Below are positions 10,201-21,059 of a stretch of 64,000 nucleotides of DNA, one piece after another. Every line of letters begins with the position of its first letter. The stretch's first letter is position 1. The notes under the pieces were generated by a model. It searched no databases and was not told the DNA's origin. It saw only the letters and a program-made list of their open reading frames with translations. The translations under genes and the position numbers were made by a program. Origin of the DNA: Alentia gelatinosa (taxonomy: Eukaryota; Annelida; Polychaeta; Phyllodocida; Polynoidae); NCBI GenBank assembly GCA_950022655.1, contig OX465583.1, forward strand, positions 33,011,360 to 33,075,359, written 5' to 3'.

Positions 10201-13200
10201 GCCAAAGTGTCAAAGTCTGACCTTTTACTGTGCAATGACTGCTAAGCTCTGACTTTTCACTGCGCCAAAGTGTCAAAGTCTGACTTTTTACCATGCAATG
10301 ACAGCTAAGCTCTGACTTTTCACCGTGGAAAACTGTCAAAGTCTGACCTTTTACCATGCAATGACAGCTAAGCTCTGACTTTTCACTGTGGAAAACTGTC
10401 AAAGTCTGACCTGTTACCATGCAATGACTGCTAAGCTCTGACTTTTCAACGTGGAAAAGTGTCAATGTCTGACCTTTTACCGTCCAATGACAGCTAAGCT
10501 CTGACTTTTAACTGTGCCAAAGTGTCAAAGTGTGACCTTTTACTGTGCAATGATGACTAAGCTCTGACTTTTCACCGTGCCAAAGTGTCAAAGTCTGACC
10601 TTTTACCGTGCAATGACAGCTAAGCTCTGACTTTTCACTGTGGAAAACTGTCAAAGTCTGACCTTTTACCATGCAATGACAGCTAAGCTCTGACTTTTCA
10701 CCATGGAAAAGTTTCAAACTCTCTGACCTTTTACGGTGCAATGGCGGCTAAGCCCTGACTTTTCATCATGGAAAACTGTCAAAGTCTGACTTTTTAGTGT
10801 GCAATGATAGCTAAGCCCTGACTTTTTACCATGGAAAAATGTCAAAGTCTACCTTTTTAGCATGCAGTGACGGCTAAGCCCTGACTTTTCACAGTGGAAA
10901 AGTTTCAAAGTCTGACATTTTACCGTGCAATGACAGCTAAGCCGTGACTTTCACCCTGGAAAAATGTCAAAGTCTGACTTTTTCAGATGCAATGAAGGCT
11001 AAGACCTGACTTTTCACAGATTTACGGTAAATCCAGTGGAACAGGGAGCTGTTTCAAAAGTCGGGATGGTGCTAAACGAGAGTACTCATCACCAAAGCGA
11101 GAGCTAACAATGGCACTTCGAGGCGTCACTGTCGAGGTTGGGGTGCAGGTATTGGTAGCGGTTTTGCTGCCGCTTTGATTCAAAGTGCCGCTCACTGTTG
11201 CGGCCTCTTGCTTTCAAAATGTGACATGCCGCTGGCGAGACTTAACTCGACTTTTGAAACAGCTCCCAGGGAGCTGTTTCAAAACGTGGGTTAAGTCTAT
11301 GGTTTTGAAACAGCTCCCTGGGTCAATGTCAAACTTCATACCAAGAAAAAAGTCAGCAATTTTTCAGTTCGCCCCCCCACTTTCAAAATGTTCTGACGCC
11401 CCTGCGTGCGGACATGACTAGTGATTGGAGTTTTTTGTTTCCGTTGAAACCTCATTCTCCAATATCCTTATAGGATTCCCTGATATCTGTCCACTTCCGG
11501 TTTGAGCAGGAGATTTACCAAACTCTACATAAATGGTCTTTGATTTTGTTATGTTTTTAAAAGTATATTTGCATTTTTATGGTATTGATTGAAGGTTTGT
11601 TAGGGCCTATGTATGATAAAATATACTGATTGGGAGGAACTTTTCCTTTCATCAAATATGGACGCTTTGCCGATTTTGCTATGGATAATCAGCGAGAACA
11701 TGTTTAAGGCTATTAGTTTGAAAATACATACCTCTTGTTCTAGAGAAGTCACGCATGTACACAAACACACCCCCCCCCCCTTTCCCCTCGACACGCACAC
11801 ACACACGCACGCACACACAATACATAAAACATTATATGGAGGACGAAACTGACAATGTCCAACAACTAGACCCTGAGTGTTGGGGTGGTATTCTGTCAAT
11901 ATCCATCCCTGGTTAAGATCTATAGCGATGCGGGGGTGGGGGCGGTATCTTTTTATCATTTGATAATTAGAACCATCTTTAACCTCGAATATATTAGAGA
12001 AGTCACCTAGGATAATATCTTAATGTTACACAATGAATAGTACATATAGAGTAATTTCAGTGTCTTAGTTACTGATATTTAGATAATGCATTTTTTTTAT
12101 CTCATGAAATGTAGGCCCTACCTCTCAACGCCTTCTTGTGCCCATTCGTTGTTCTCAAACCAGTCTTTGTAGTTGTTGAAGTTAATCATTAAGGGTGCTC
12201 TGTTTGTAATGTAGTTGGCGCGAAAGTTCCTGCTCAGCACATTAAAGACCTGGAATATCATGAGTCATTATGACGAACTTGTGAGACTAATGACAGGAAC
12301 GAAGTCCAACTCACTCAGCACCACGCCCACCTTCCCGCATGTCATCTAGCGTATCGCCCATGCAACATAAGGGCATGTGACCGCCACACACCACTAGTTG
12401 TGCCGCCGCTGAGTTCAAAGGACTTCATGGAATCTTTAGCCTTTCATCCATGCAAACACCTTGAAGATGCTCGGGAAACGGTCAACACATTGTCACTAGA
12501 GTATATTGGTTTGTATTTTAAGTTTCAACATTGTAAAACATCATATTCCGACAGGGTTAAACAATAACACATTAAATGATTCTATTGTGTTTGCTTTTAT
12601 GGGCTGGTTCCAATAGCGAACATAATAAATATGACCATTGAATTCATTTCTGAGGCTTGCTGACTGTAACATATAGGGCGAGAATAAGCGCGATAATAAG
12701 AAAATGTTTCACACTCTGAACTAGACTGGCTCCAGGCCCTGCATCCTATAGGTACCCTCCTCGCTGGGACACATGATTCATGGGCCAGTCAGAGAAGGAG
12801 AGATACTATAATGAACTTTATTCTGATTGTGTTAAATCATTTAATGAATGTTCATAATCAAAGACTTGAGCAAGTCTAACTCTGAACCAGTTATATTGTC
12901 CAATAGGCACATAACCTCCTTTAAATGGTACCTCCCGTAATTCGTTGTACCTACATACCACGATGCAAAATCCAACTCGTAACAAGCACAGAATATTATC
13001 TCGAGCTTAAATGTGTATCGCTTAATACTTCATTGGTGAAATACAATGTATCTAAGCGCGTGACCCTGAGCTCTAAAATCACATAATACAACTGAGGTGG
13101 GTATGGGTTACCAATATGTATTCAGACATGCATCTCACCTCATCTGCGCTTCTTGGAGAATTCATACAGCTGTCTAAATAGATGCATGCCTGACCTGTCC

Positions 13201-16200
13201 GGTCGACCAGCGGCTGGATGGGGATCTGCCAGAGACCCGGAAAGCTGCCATCAGGACAGGGATTGGTGTAGCAGGGAAAGTTGGTGGGGTAGTCCATGGT
13301 GTAAGGCCATATACGCGGAGCCAGGATGGGGAGGACGATGGAGGAGTCGTAGACGTACTCCCTCTCCACTGCAAACCTGCCAATACAATCAACAATACGT
13401 GTACCGAGGTGAATTGGTATAGGGTAATTTGAATAGACTTTTGCCCACCAGGATGCTTTATTTGTGAAAACTAGCAACTTTACCATGGTTGAACATCATC
13501 CGAGACGAGATGAGGCTTAACTTTTTTAAAGACACGAGGCTGTGAGATCTAGTTCCGTAAATAACATCAGCCTCATATAGTCTACGACCATGGTACATTG
13601 CTCTATGTTTATTATACCCGAAATAAAGGATATCTTTTAGGAAATTGGTGTAGAAACCATGTTGATGTGAAGGTTCATATTCCTCCGATGTCCCAATGGG
13701 TGCAGTATTCCTCCAATGTCCCAACATGTGCAGTACCAAGAAGGAACTACATCGGGATCCAAAGCGGCTAAAAATATGCCATGAGTTTGAGTTGTGAAGT
13801 AACCTCATGAAGCAAAGCCGAGTGAGATTACATAGCAAAGGAAACTGAATGGTGTATTTTCAGCCGCTATGGATCTAGCATGACTAGCATTTATGACCTC
13901 ATCGCCCATTGAGAATAGGTTTACAATACTTCATGGGCGTTGAGTATGAGATCCCAATATCAAGTCTATGCGGAGAAAATACCAGGGGTGAGTTGATTTC
14001 TGTAACCCACTAGCACCCAGTCAACTTGTCATTTCTGCAATTTCCTGTTTAGGATCCAAATATATCAAGTACCAGTGAGTCAATGAGGTACGCGGTCTCT
14101 AGTGATTGGTCCTGATCACTTGGGCATGCCTCCATTAAATAAAGACACTGAGACATTGGGCATCTGCTCCTTTGTCACTGTGTTAGCACGCAGATGGTGA
14201 CGGGTTAGTTTGTTCTGCAGCAAGCTCAAAGTCTATGTGACCACTCTAACCTTTAGGCAGAGTATATGAGCGAGTGGCGCACGCTCAGAAACCTCTGATT
14301 TATAGAGGTGCAAACATTGTAGAAGGCCTATAGCGAAGGTAATATAAGATTAAGCCCTGTTCATTCAAAAGAAATATGATAGCTAGATGAAGAGTTTAAG
14401 CACACGAATAGATGAATAGAGAAAGAGTTTGACCTCTAAATATTCTGAAAAGGGCAGTTCAACCAACAACTATACCCGTTGATTCAACACAGAACAACCA
14501 CTTGTCGACCAGATTGGACTTAGTAGGGCTTTATTGGTCGTCATGACACGTCTATATTTATATTTTATCCTATAACATCAGCAATAAAATTGCAACTATG
14601 AGAGGTATAGTTTGTATTGCCTTATCCGAAATGCTGCTGGAAAGTGATACTTATTGCATATTATAAATAAGTTAAATTATAAGGACACTTACTCGTATTG
14701 TGCATTGCCGCCTGTTTGGAGGTGAGGACTCCTGAAGCCTATGATCTGCGTTAGCGGCACACTGGCATTACCAGAGATGTAGAGCTTCTGCGAGTCGATC
14801 TCCTGTTCCCAGTCTTCTTTGCTGGCTGTCGCCCACCAGGACGCAGGGTCGCGACGATTTACACTAAAACTGGCCACTTCATGACCTTCTGCCCACAGAC
14901 CATTCACCTGAAAGCAGAATCCATTAGATTGCAAAAAGTCTCATGTCCAACCTTTTGGCTTTTCCTATCCTAGAATTGTCTAGGGGAAAGGTGTGAAGTA
15001 CACCCGTCAAGTACATTTAGTCTCTATGTGTGAATCCCATTTCACCTTCTTATTCACCCGCAGTAGCTGTTTGTACTCACCGTGCAGTAGTCAGTTTCCT
15101 TCTGATCGTCGGACACAAAGAGAGTAGAACGTATTGGGGTGCCGTTTGGGTTCCGACGCCTCCTGTTGAATATCCTTTTGATGGTATCTCCATGCTCTGC
15201 CGTCACCGGTCCGTTAAACGAAAACAGAATCACCTGTGGGATCTTGTCTATTTCTAGATTGTCTGGGATCCTGAAAAAATATGTAGTTCAATCATACTAT
15301 GCCTCAGAATTAGAAGTAGTTAAAGATATATGACAGGAAAAGTGGTATAACAGCTCTTGACTGTTCTTGAAGCCTGTAGTTTTCACTTCTTTTATAATCA
15401 AGTTAAATATGTATATTTGTATTTCAGCGGCACCTGCATTATATACTCTGGAATTACCTAGATTAATTAGTTAGTAGTAATTTTTAGTATGTAATCTTTT
15501 CCTAATCATACCCTTATTTTTATCCTTACAGATGGGGTCGTGCTGATGAATTATTTCCAAATATCAATGTCCTTTCAGTTTAAATATTTATATAGCTTGT
15601 AATTAGCATATTTCATCACTTCCAGTAAATGATACGTTATAATTGTCCCCGTTGTGGATATTCATACTCTCTTATCTAAACACTTTGATTTTAGTCAAGG
15701 CAAAATTAGGTAGCTTGAAATGAGGTCATTTGAGCATTTCAATCAGTAGAGAACAAATCAATGTAAATATAGCTAATCAAAATGAGGGGATTTAGTTATC
15801 ATCAATCGCATCAGACAAATGCCTGTCGACCCCCGATGAAAGTCATTGAATACCAATACTTATGTATTAGTGTACTTGTCACAGGCCCGTGTCGCATTAG
15901 TTTGGTAACTAACTCCTAGATTAATCTTGCTGCTTCCCGAAGGTAATTCAAAACCGGATTAAGCTAAATGGGATCAGCAGAGCAGATCACTGCAATAAAT
16001 ACCTGACATATCGAACTAGGAATCATTGGCTTTACCATCGAGAGATCACCATTGAATTAGATTAAGAAGAGGACATCAACGCAAATGGAAATCACCTTCC
16101 GGTGAAATGTACATGCATGTGAGTAAACGTAGTAATCATATTCTCATACTTCATTCGGTTATTCGGAAAATTTCTAAAGGTAATCCAGATTTGAGAAATC

Positions 16201-16420
16201 ATAGATCAAGTTCCTTAGCCGTTCATCAGGACTGGTTTGCCGAGAATATTACCCACGATATGATATATACCAATGTAATGACGTACTTATCTGACGGGCA
16301 GAGGCATTCTGGTAGGATGCAAGCTGTCGTGTTACAGGCGGCATTGGAAAGAACCTTGGATTGTCCGCTGGACGGTGGAAATATTAACAAGAGGACAAGT
16401 GTCCCGTATTGTAACGACAT
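7214..16420 (-). CDS. Chitin deacetylase-like (CE4) protein, probable pseudoenzyme, 7 exons, 389 aa
   Basis: Coding exons on the minus strand: 16420-16287, 15270-15081, 14907-14693, 13376-13139, 12249-12122, 9396-9289 and 7370-7214 (stop at 7216-7214). All introns are GT-AG, the phases agree, and the sum is 1170 nt. Residues 1-20 form a signal peptide (core GTLVLLLIF). Residues 29-41 are a Cys cluster (CILPECLC) as in metazoan chitin deacetylases. Residues 55-345 follow the CE4 fold: NPNGTPIRSTLFVS, LWAEGHEVA, RSPHLQTGGN, YVYDSS, PRIWPYTMDY, YITNRAP and a final FAPF. Active enzymes have TFDD in motif 1 and H-S-x-x-H in motif 2; here these read SFNG (62-65) and F-S-V-N-R (122-126), so the catalytic Asp, metal Asp and both His are lost. 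A hydrophobic stretch (366-384) may anchor the C-terminus. Likely role: chitin binding without deacetylation (inference). The ATG at 16420 was chosen because the signal peptide follows it; an in-frame ATG lies slightly upstream. Confidence 0.86.
7494..7840. repeat. Dispersed repeat, copy 1 (shared with 18590-18910)
   Basis: Two blocks recur in the same order at both places: GTGTTTTTCA/GCGTTTTTCAG followed by TTGTGACGATC, and then a stretch with AATCTGGCAT..CC.ATAT, GTTATTATGACCATG and an AATGCAG-CACTG block. It lies in intron 6 of the CE4-like gene. No coding capacity was seen. Confidence 0.6.
8234..8571 (+). other. Open stretch in intron 6, opposite strand, unassigned
   Basis: Two overlapping plus-strand frames are open here. 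One (8356-8571) is rich in Ser/Thr/Pro with two Cys and a TTTWDP segment. No start context, splice support or family was recognised. It lies antisense in an intron and may be non-coding; the locally higher GC is the only other hint. Confidence 0.15.
8775..9052 (+). mobile_element. Short inverted-repeat element (MITE-like), copy 1
   Basis: It starts with TATCCTACCCC and contains a second internal GGGTAGGATAAATAC block. It ends in a hairpin formed by GAAACCAAACGAG and its complement CTCGTTTGGTTTC (about 8990-9035). An inverted, longer copy with the same blocks lies at 37603-37975. It sits in intron 6 of the CE4-like gene. Non-autonomous; the superfamily is unknown. Confidence 0.65.
9590..11020 (+). 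repeat. 63-bp minisatellite array, about 22 units
   Basis: The unit is 63 bp and reads, in blocks, TCTGACCTTTTACCGTGCAA, TGACAGCTAAGCTCTGACTT, TTCACCGTGG, AAAAGTGTCAAAG, with 5-20% variation between units. Because 63 is a multiple of three and stops are rare in one minus frame, open frames of about 80-90 codons run through it (for example 9752-10024). These are a by-product of the repeat and no gene is called. Confidence 0.93.
11044..11267. mobile_element. MITE with GGGAGCTGTTTCAAAAGTCG inverted ends
   Basis: It is 224 bp with perfect terminal inverted repeats of about 20 bp (GGGAGCTGTTTCAAAAGTCG and complement). It is inserted near the right end of the minisatellite transposon. The other transposon copy (around 40715-40740) has the uninterrupted sequence at this point. 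A partial copy is at 4468-4560. No coding potential. Confidence 0.8.
11269..11318. repeat. 50-bp hairpin made of the same MITE ends
   Basis: It starts GGGAGCTGTTTCAAAA and ends with its exact complement, enclosing about 18 bp. It abuts the MITE at 11044-11267, as if a second, internally deleted copy inserted at its end. Confidence 0.75.
11768..11822. repeat. C-run and CA microsatellite
   Basis: A run of about 13 C is followed by a CACACA/CACGCA microsatellite. It lies in intron 5 of the CE4-like gene. Confidence 0.8.
12765..12890 (-). repeat. Dispersed repeat, uninterrupted copy of 53338-53870
   Basis: In reverse complement it reads the same as the flanks of 53338-53870 (TTGCTCAAGTCTTTGATTAT, then an AATCAGAATAAAGTTCATT block, then TCCTTCTCTGACT). 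It lacks the ~410-bp insertion found there, so it represents the empty site. It lies in intron 4 of the CE4-like gene. Confidence 0.65.
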
Positions 16421-16539
16421 TCCCTTTATGAAACCTGTGAGTGAATCCATATTATAGTTGATCTGTTTGGAGATGTGTATTTTGGTATCTGTAGGGATGA
16501 AGTAAATACATGTATAGCCTATGTACATGTACATGTATA

Positions 16540-18500
16540 GCTGTACATGCGTGATAAATGTGATTCTATATATCGGAGAAATATCGTTATAGTAACAGGT
16601 GAGGGTTCTTCCCGAATATAATCTGTCCTCTTGTTACTGGATATATATATCGACTATACATTTGTGGTTGTGTGGATATGTATAGCATCATTACTGATGT
16701 GTATAAATATAACTTACATGCCACTATTGATTTCATGTCAATATAAATGTTTTGAAATAGTTATTCCTACCAGTACCTTTTCTATGTATCAATTCTCCAT
16801 TTTCATACATCTGTATATACTTGTCACGACATTCTCAATGACTCCAGATGCTAAAATGATACCTATTTCTGTATTCTACCTACATTCTGACGATAACAAC
16901 ATGCCTGCATATAACGAGTGTAGTGAAACTTCTTAGTTACCTGTGCATTTGACGAAGTGGCCTCCACTGACTGTTGTAAGTTACATTAAATGCCCGATCT
17001 TGTTGGCGAGATGTATCCGGGAATACAGTGTTTATGTACACTTCCTGTTTTCTTACTCATGGAAAGGTGTGTGCAAACGCCGTGAGGTCACACGAATAGT
17101 CGCACGGAAACGTGGTGGACGGACATAGAAACTTATTAGGGCGTGACTCTGTCATGACCCAAACTGGGATTCTTTTTATACCCTCTGCTTATAAATACCC
17201 CTGCCTCTCCCGAAACTTTGCAAATAATAGTCAGTTCCATCCGAATTCTGGGAGCACGCGTTTTTGTACTGTTTGTTTCTGTCTAAAAGGTTATGGTATG
17301 ATTAAATGGGCTATTTTAACCAGAGGGTAGATAATGACATTATTAAAGCGTAGGTGTGGCAAAGGAGGCACAGGTCTACCGACAGATGTGCCCCCACCCC
17401 TCCAATAATTAATGTGCCCCCATGTCAATAATTAACTAGGGCCTACTGTGATAGCAAGGAAGCCCCCCAGGAGTTAGCAGGAATTGGAGGTATAGGGAGG
17501 TGTCGGGTTGTAGGAGAAACTTACACGAGTTTTGTGCCTATCTTATAAGTCTTTCATTACTGGGACCAACCTCTAGGTCAGAGATATAGGTGGTGGCCGA
17601 TCGAGGGTTGGACAGGCTTAGCCTCTAGTGCAGCCGACTTTCACCAGACGGCATCACGCATGGCTCAAAGGCTGCCTCGTGCGTCTCCTAGCGGTCTGTG
17701 AAAGAGAAGGCCAGGCTTCACACTGGCGTTAGGCTAATGATATTTCTTAGTAGGTAAATCAGCTTTCAGAACTTGAACAGAACAAAAGTATTTGGTTTGA
17801 GATGCGGATACCATATGTGATTTAAACCGACGAACCTCTTAGTCTGAACAGAGTGGAGACAGAAGTGGTGGCCAAACTAGGCCAGGCTATGCACTGATGT
17901 ACTTAGAACTCCGTTGAAAAGCTCGAGCATAAAGAAGTACTGAGACCAGTAACATCTCTATGACTAGAGGAAGTATTGTGCCATACCCATCAAGTTGGCC
18001 CGATTGTTAAACGTGATTTTTATCAACGATTATAGACAGAGGAAACATATTCACTAATAACGTAAGACAAGTTGTGACATGACTTGGTTCATAACCTCCA
18101 GAAATGCATAAACTGCTCGTGCATCATGACACCGGTCATCAGTGACCAAGGTAAGAGTTAGAACATTGGTTGTGACTGTATTCTTGTTGTGAATAACAAC
18201 ACGAGGAAGTGAGATTGCATCGTTTCAATGGAATGTAGGCTGAGGTTCAGAAGGATATGAAATCTTCCGAATTGCTGCATGGTCCATGTGAACTGAAATA
18301 TGAGATGCTGGCAATTCATAACTGACAAAATGTGCTGACTGATTCCGTGGTCGCTACGTGGTGGGGAAGGAGCTTGACATCCAGCTAAGCCCCGTGACTA
18401 AGCAAATATGCTGACTGAGGCTCTACTTCTGCATCAATATGAAAGAACATTTGAGTTCTAACAATTCATATCAATCTTGCTATGCAATTTTCAGAACAGC
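16540..18500. other. Upstream region of the CE4-like gene, no gene seen
   Basis: It should hold the promoter and any 5' untranslated exon of the minus-strand gene. A CTCACAG that could be a splice acceptor lies just upstream of the start codon on the minus strand (plus coordinates about 16432-16440), hinting at a spliced leader exon. Short TACATGTA repeats occur at 16505-16550. No other gene was recognised. Confidence 0.35.
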
Positions 18501-18589
18501 TAGTATTTAAAAGAAAATGCATTGGAAAAGTTCAAAGTATCCTGGGGGGTGTTTTCCAGTTGTTACAATCTCAAGTTGAGACCATTGAG

Positions 18590-18910
18590 GGGCAAAGTGT
18601 TTTTCAGTTGTGACGATCTTAAGGGATCTCAGCCAGGGGCTGTGATGCGACCGTTTCGGGTGACTTGCGTGTTTTTCAGCTGTGACAATCTCAACCTGAG
18701 ACGAGTTGATACTTGTCATAACTTATTTTTTCAGGTGTTAAAACTTATTCAAATTAGAAGATATTTAGAGCGAAGGGTACCAATAATCTGGCATACCTAT
18801 ATCCCGAATTTCATAGTTTTCCTGTGGTTATTATGACCATGCGAACCATTTGATAAGAAACTGAAAAATGCAGGCACTGCGCCACTCAGCTAGCATGTGT
18901 ATAACCTACT
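18590..18910. repeat. Dispersed repeat, copy 2 (shared with 7494-7840)
   Basis: Same ordered blocks as 7494-7840. Just upstream and inside, GTGTTTTxCAGxTGTxACxATCT occurs three times (18549, 18598, 18669), each beside a short inverted GAGATTG/CAATCTC-like stem, giving a local tandem structure. Confidence 0.6.
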
Positions 18911-18919
18911 GTAATGCTC

Positions 18920-19947
18920 GATCTTATTTGACCAGGGTAGGGTCAATTTTACTTGATTAAACGCATATCGATTGATCACTAGCGATCAATAGTCAAACAG
19001 AAAACGATTAATAATCATGTTTCCTACCATGAAACAAAATTTAACCTTTCACTACGCTGCATAGCAGCAAATACACACCCTGAAATATTTTATACAATAT
19101 CCACAATGAAGTCATTCTATCACACCTCCAAATAATAAGGATGTTATTAGCCAGTGTACCCAGCCCTGTCCCTGTACAGGGCTGGGTTTCTACTACATGT
19201 AGCTCTCCCACGCTTTTCCGTTACCGTGTGTTTGCTACTGGCCGCCTACTGCCATGTATGAAAAAAGTGTGAATGAATAAATATATACCAATTTGTGTTT
19301 GCCAACCTTCAAAATAGGTGTCTGTTGCTTTAAAACTGAGTATTCAGCAGTAGTTTTCCAGTGGAGGTTCCCTTCTTCTAAGTTCAGCCATGTTTGTCAC
19401 TGGTCATTTCACTGCACACCAGTCACCAGCTCTGTACAGGAAGTCATGTTATCCGTTTACTTCCTGTCTGCTGAAAGTATCTACACTTCTTCAGGTCGAA
19501 ATTAAAGCCATGCTTCTCCCTCAATGAACTGTAAACTTCTCTTATTTTTAACTCCATGGCTGTGGTAGTAACTCTAGAGTGCCACGTTGTGACAGGGAAG
19601 GGTTTGAAAACAATGTATGCTCCCTTCCTGTGACCTTCACCTTGACAGGAAGTAGCCACACTTGATAAAAAATGGCTGAAGCTGTGCGAGTAGCCTCACA
19701 TGGGAGGAAAATCACTGGAAATTTACCATTATATTGGAATGTCAACACTTGCAGACAATTAATCTAATGATATTTATTAGTTCTTCAACTTAGGAACCAA
19801 CTATTTGACTCAATTGGCCATTATTAAGGTAAGTTTGGTGAAGTTAGAAAAACCGACTCTGTTTACATAGCACAGCTGTCCACCCCTAAATGGAGAGAAC
19901 GAACAGATTAGGGGTGGATACTTTACCTAGGATGTTATAGAATAGTA
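18920..19947. other. Intergenic, no gene seen
   Basis: No exon was supported. A short hairpin built on CAGCCCTGTCC...GGGCTGG lies at 19168-19190. Overlapping antisense open frames at 19293-19748 lack any recognisable domain. Confidence 0.35.
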
Positions 19948-20110
19948 CTAGCGACTTCGTCGCGTCATATTTGAGAGGGTGAAGGCTTAGTGGCGCCCCC
20001 TACTATTAATACCTGAAACCATCAATTAGTTCCCAAGCAACATTTCATGAGACACCGATTTTACCGACTACCAGCGAAATGTGAAAGGAGATCGGAAAAC
20101 TACACTTCCA
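19948..20110. repeat. Dispersed repeat, copy 2 of the ACTAGCGACTTCGT family
   Basis: It opens with ACTAGCGACTTCGTCGCG, has a GGCGCCCCCTA block and closes with ACCAGCGAAA...GGAGATCGGAAAACTAC. It is shorter than copies 1 and 3. Confidence 0.6.
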
Positions 20111-20218
20111 AATAATGGCCCTTCAATCTCCAGACCTAGATCGGGTTCACTATGTCTCTATGTATGGGAGCAACTTCAAGCGGATTCGACGGAATTCTAC
20201 CGTTTTAAATATAGTAGG

Positions 20219-20480
20219 TAACTAGCGACTTCGTCGAGTCGGAAAAAATATAGAAAACCGAAATGCCGATAGCGGGAACCGAACACCCGTCACTCGCATC
20301 CCCAAGCAAAAACTCTGCTGACTGCTCCACAAAGACAGGTGACCTGAGAGGCTAAATACTTAGTATGGTGGTGGGTGGGGGGGAATCAGCGGAGCTTTGA
20401 AAGGGTTACCAGCGAAACTTGAGATCTCATTTGTTTCTCACGAGAAAAGTAGATAAGAAAACTACGATTCTTGGCCAAGC
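20219..20480 (-). repeat. Dispersed repeat, copy 3, with a tRNA-like (SINE) module
   Basis: Opening and closing blocks are as in the other two copies. On the minus strand (about 20335-20275) it contains TGGAGCAGTCAGCAGAG, which resembles a Pol III A box, then about 35 bp further TGTTCGGTTCC, close to the B-box consensus GGTTCGANTCC. This suggests a tRNA-derived SINE, at least for this copy. Confidence 0.5.
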
Positions 20481-20520
20481 TATCAGATGTGACCGAGCCC
20501 CTAAAACAACACACAAGAGG

Positions 20521-20830
20521 AAATGTAGAATGGAAGTGGACAGAAGTACATGAGAAGGCGTTCTATGAAATATGTCAGCTAGTAGTGAAAGTGCCTATGT
20601 TAATAATAATATTAATAGGGACGATAATCCGAAAACAAGAGGCCAACTAAAACGAGCTATTAAACTAAAGAGGCCAAGGTCAAATTTCTTTTTAAAAAAT
20701 CTGTTATACGAAGGCGGACGATACTGGAATGATCTTCCACTAGAAATACAGGATGCAGATACCATCTACTTGTATAAAAAATTTCTGAAGCTTAAGAGCA
20801 GAACCCTGTATGAAGGAACACAATGAGTAT
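20521..20830 (+). pseudogene. 3' fragment of a non-LTR reverse transcriptase
   Basis: The open frame 20572-20826 encodes the typical LINE ORF2 C-terminus: a basic K/R-rich stretch followed by NLLYEGGRYWNDLPLEI, the conserved terminal motif in which a Trp-Asn-x-Leu-Pro core precedes a final Lys-rich segment. Nothing upstream of it in the same element survives, so this is a strongly 5'-truncated copy. Confidence 0.7.
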
Positions 20831-21059
20831 GTATAAACATGTATATATGGCACAATATGTAATTCATCTCATTACATCGTATTCTATCATCCATATATGC
20901 TTTTCTCCCATGTATATATATGTACACTTGACTGATATAGTTGTCGACACAGGTACTGTAAATGCCCTAAAAAGGCATAAAAAACCTGCTATTCGCAGAC
21001 TGCCTGTAATACTTTCTGATAAATTTTTTTTTAAAAACTCTCATTCTATGAACCAGAAA

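Larger units (their letters stand above)
9443..11404 (+). mobile_element. Non-autonomous DNA transposon (hAT5-like) carrying a 63-bp minisatellite, copy 1
   Basis: The termini are inverted: CAGTGGCGTCAGAA at the left and the complement of CAGGGGCGTCAGAA at the right. Both sides are flanked by the 5-bp direct repeat CGTGC (9438-9442 and 11405-11409). Next to the left terminus is a long G/C palindromic run; next to the right is a C-run in an AGTTCGCCCCCCCAC block. Nearly all the interior is a tandem array. A second copy with the same ends but another 5-bp duplication (TGATA) lies at 39457-40818. CAGNGGCG termini with a 5-bp duplication resemble hAT5-type elements (family knowledge); no transposase is present. 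It is inserted in intron 5 of the CE4-like gene, 46 bp from the exon 6 splice acceptor. Confidence 0.85.

Noticed and set aside
9752..10741. Minus-strand open frames of 77-90 codons with repeated peptide
   Set aside because: They are the 63-bp minisatellite read through; no unique sequence or start context supports a gene.
9590..11020. Possible CRISPR-like array
   Set aside because: The units are directly tandem without unique spacers, and the DNA is animal; it is a minisatellite.
11600..11959. Overlapping open frames on both strands near the CA microsatellite
   Set aside because: They lie within intron 5 of the CE4-like gene, span a microsatellite and lack homology.
13153..13422. Plus-strand frame opposite exon 4
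   Set aside because: Shadow of the CE4-like exon on the other strand.
16107..16457. 116-codon plus-strand frame
   Set aside because: Antisense to exon 1 of the CE4-like gene, whose signal peptide, Cys cluster and phase-matched splice site are far better supported.
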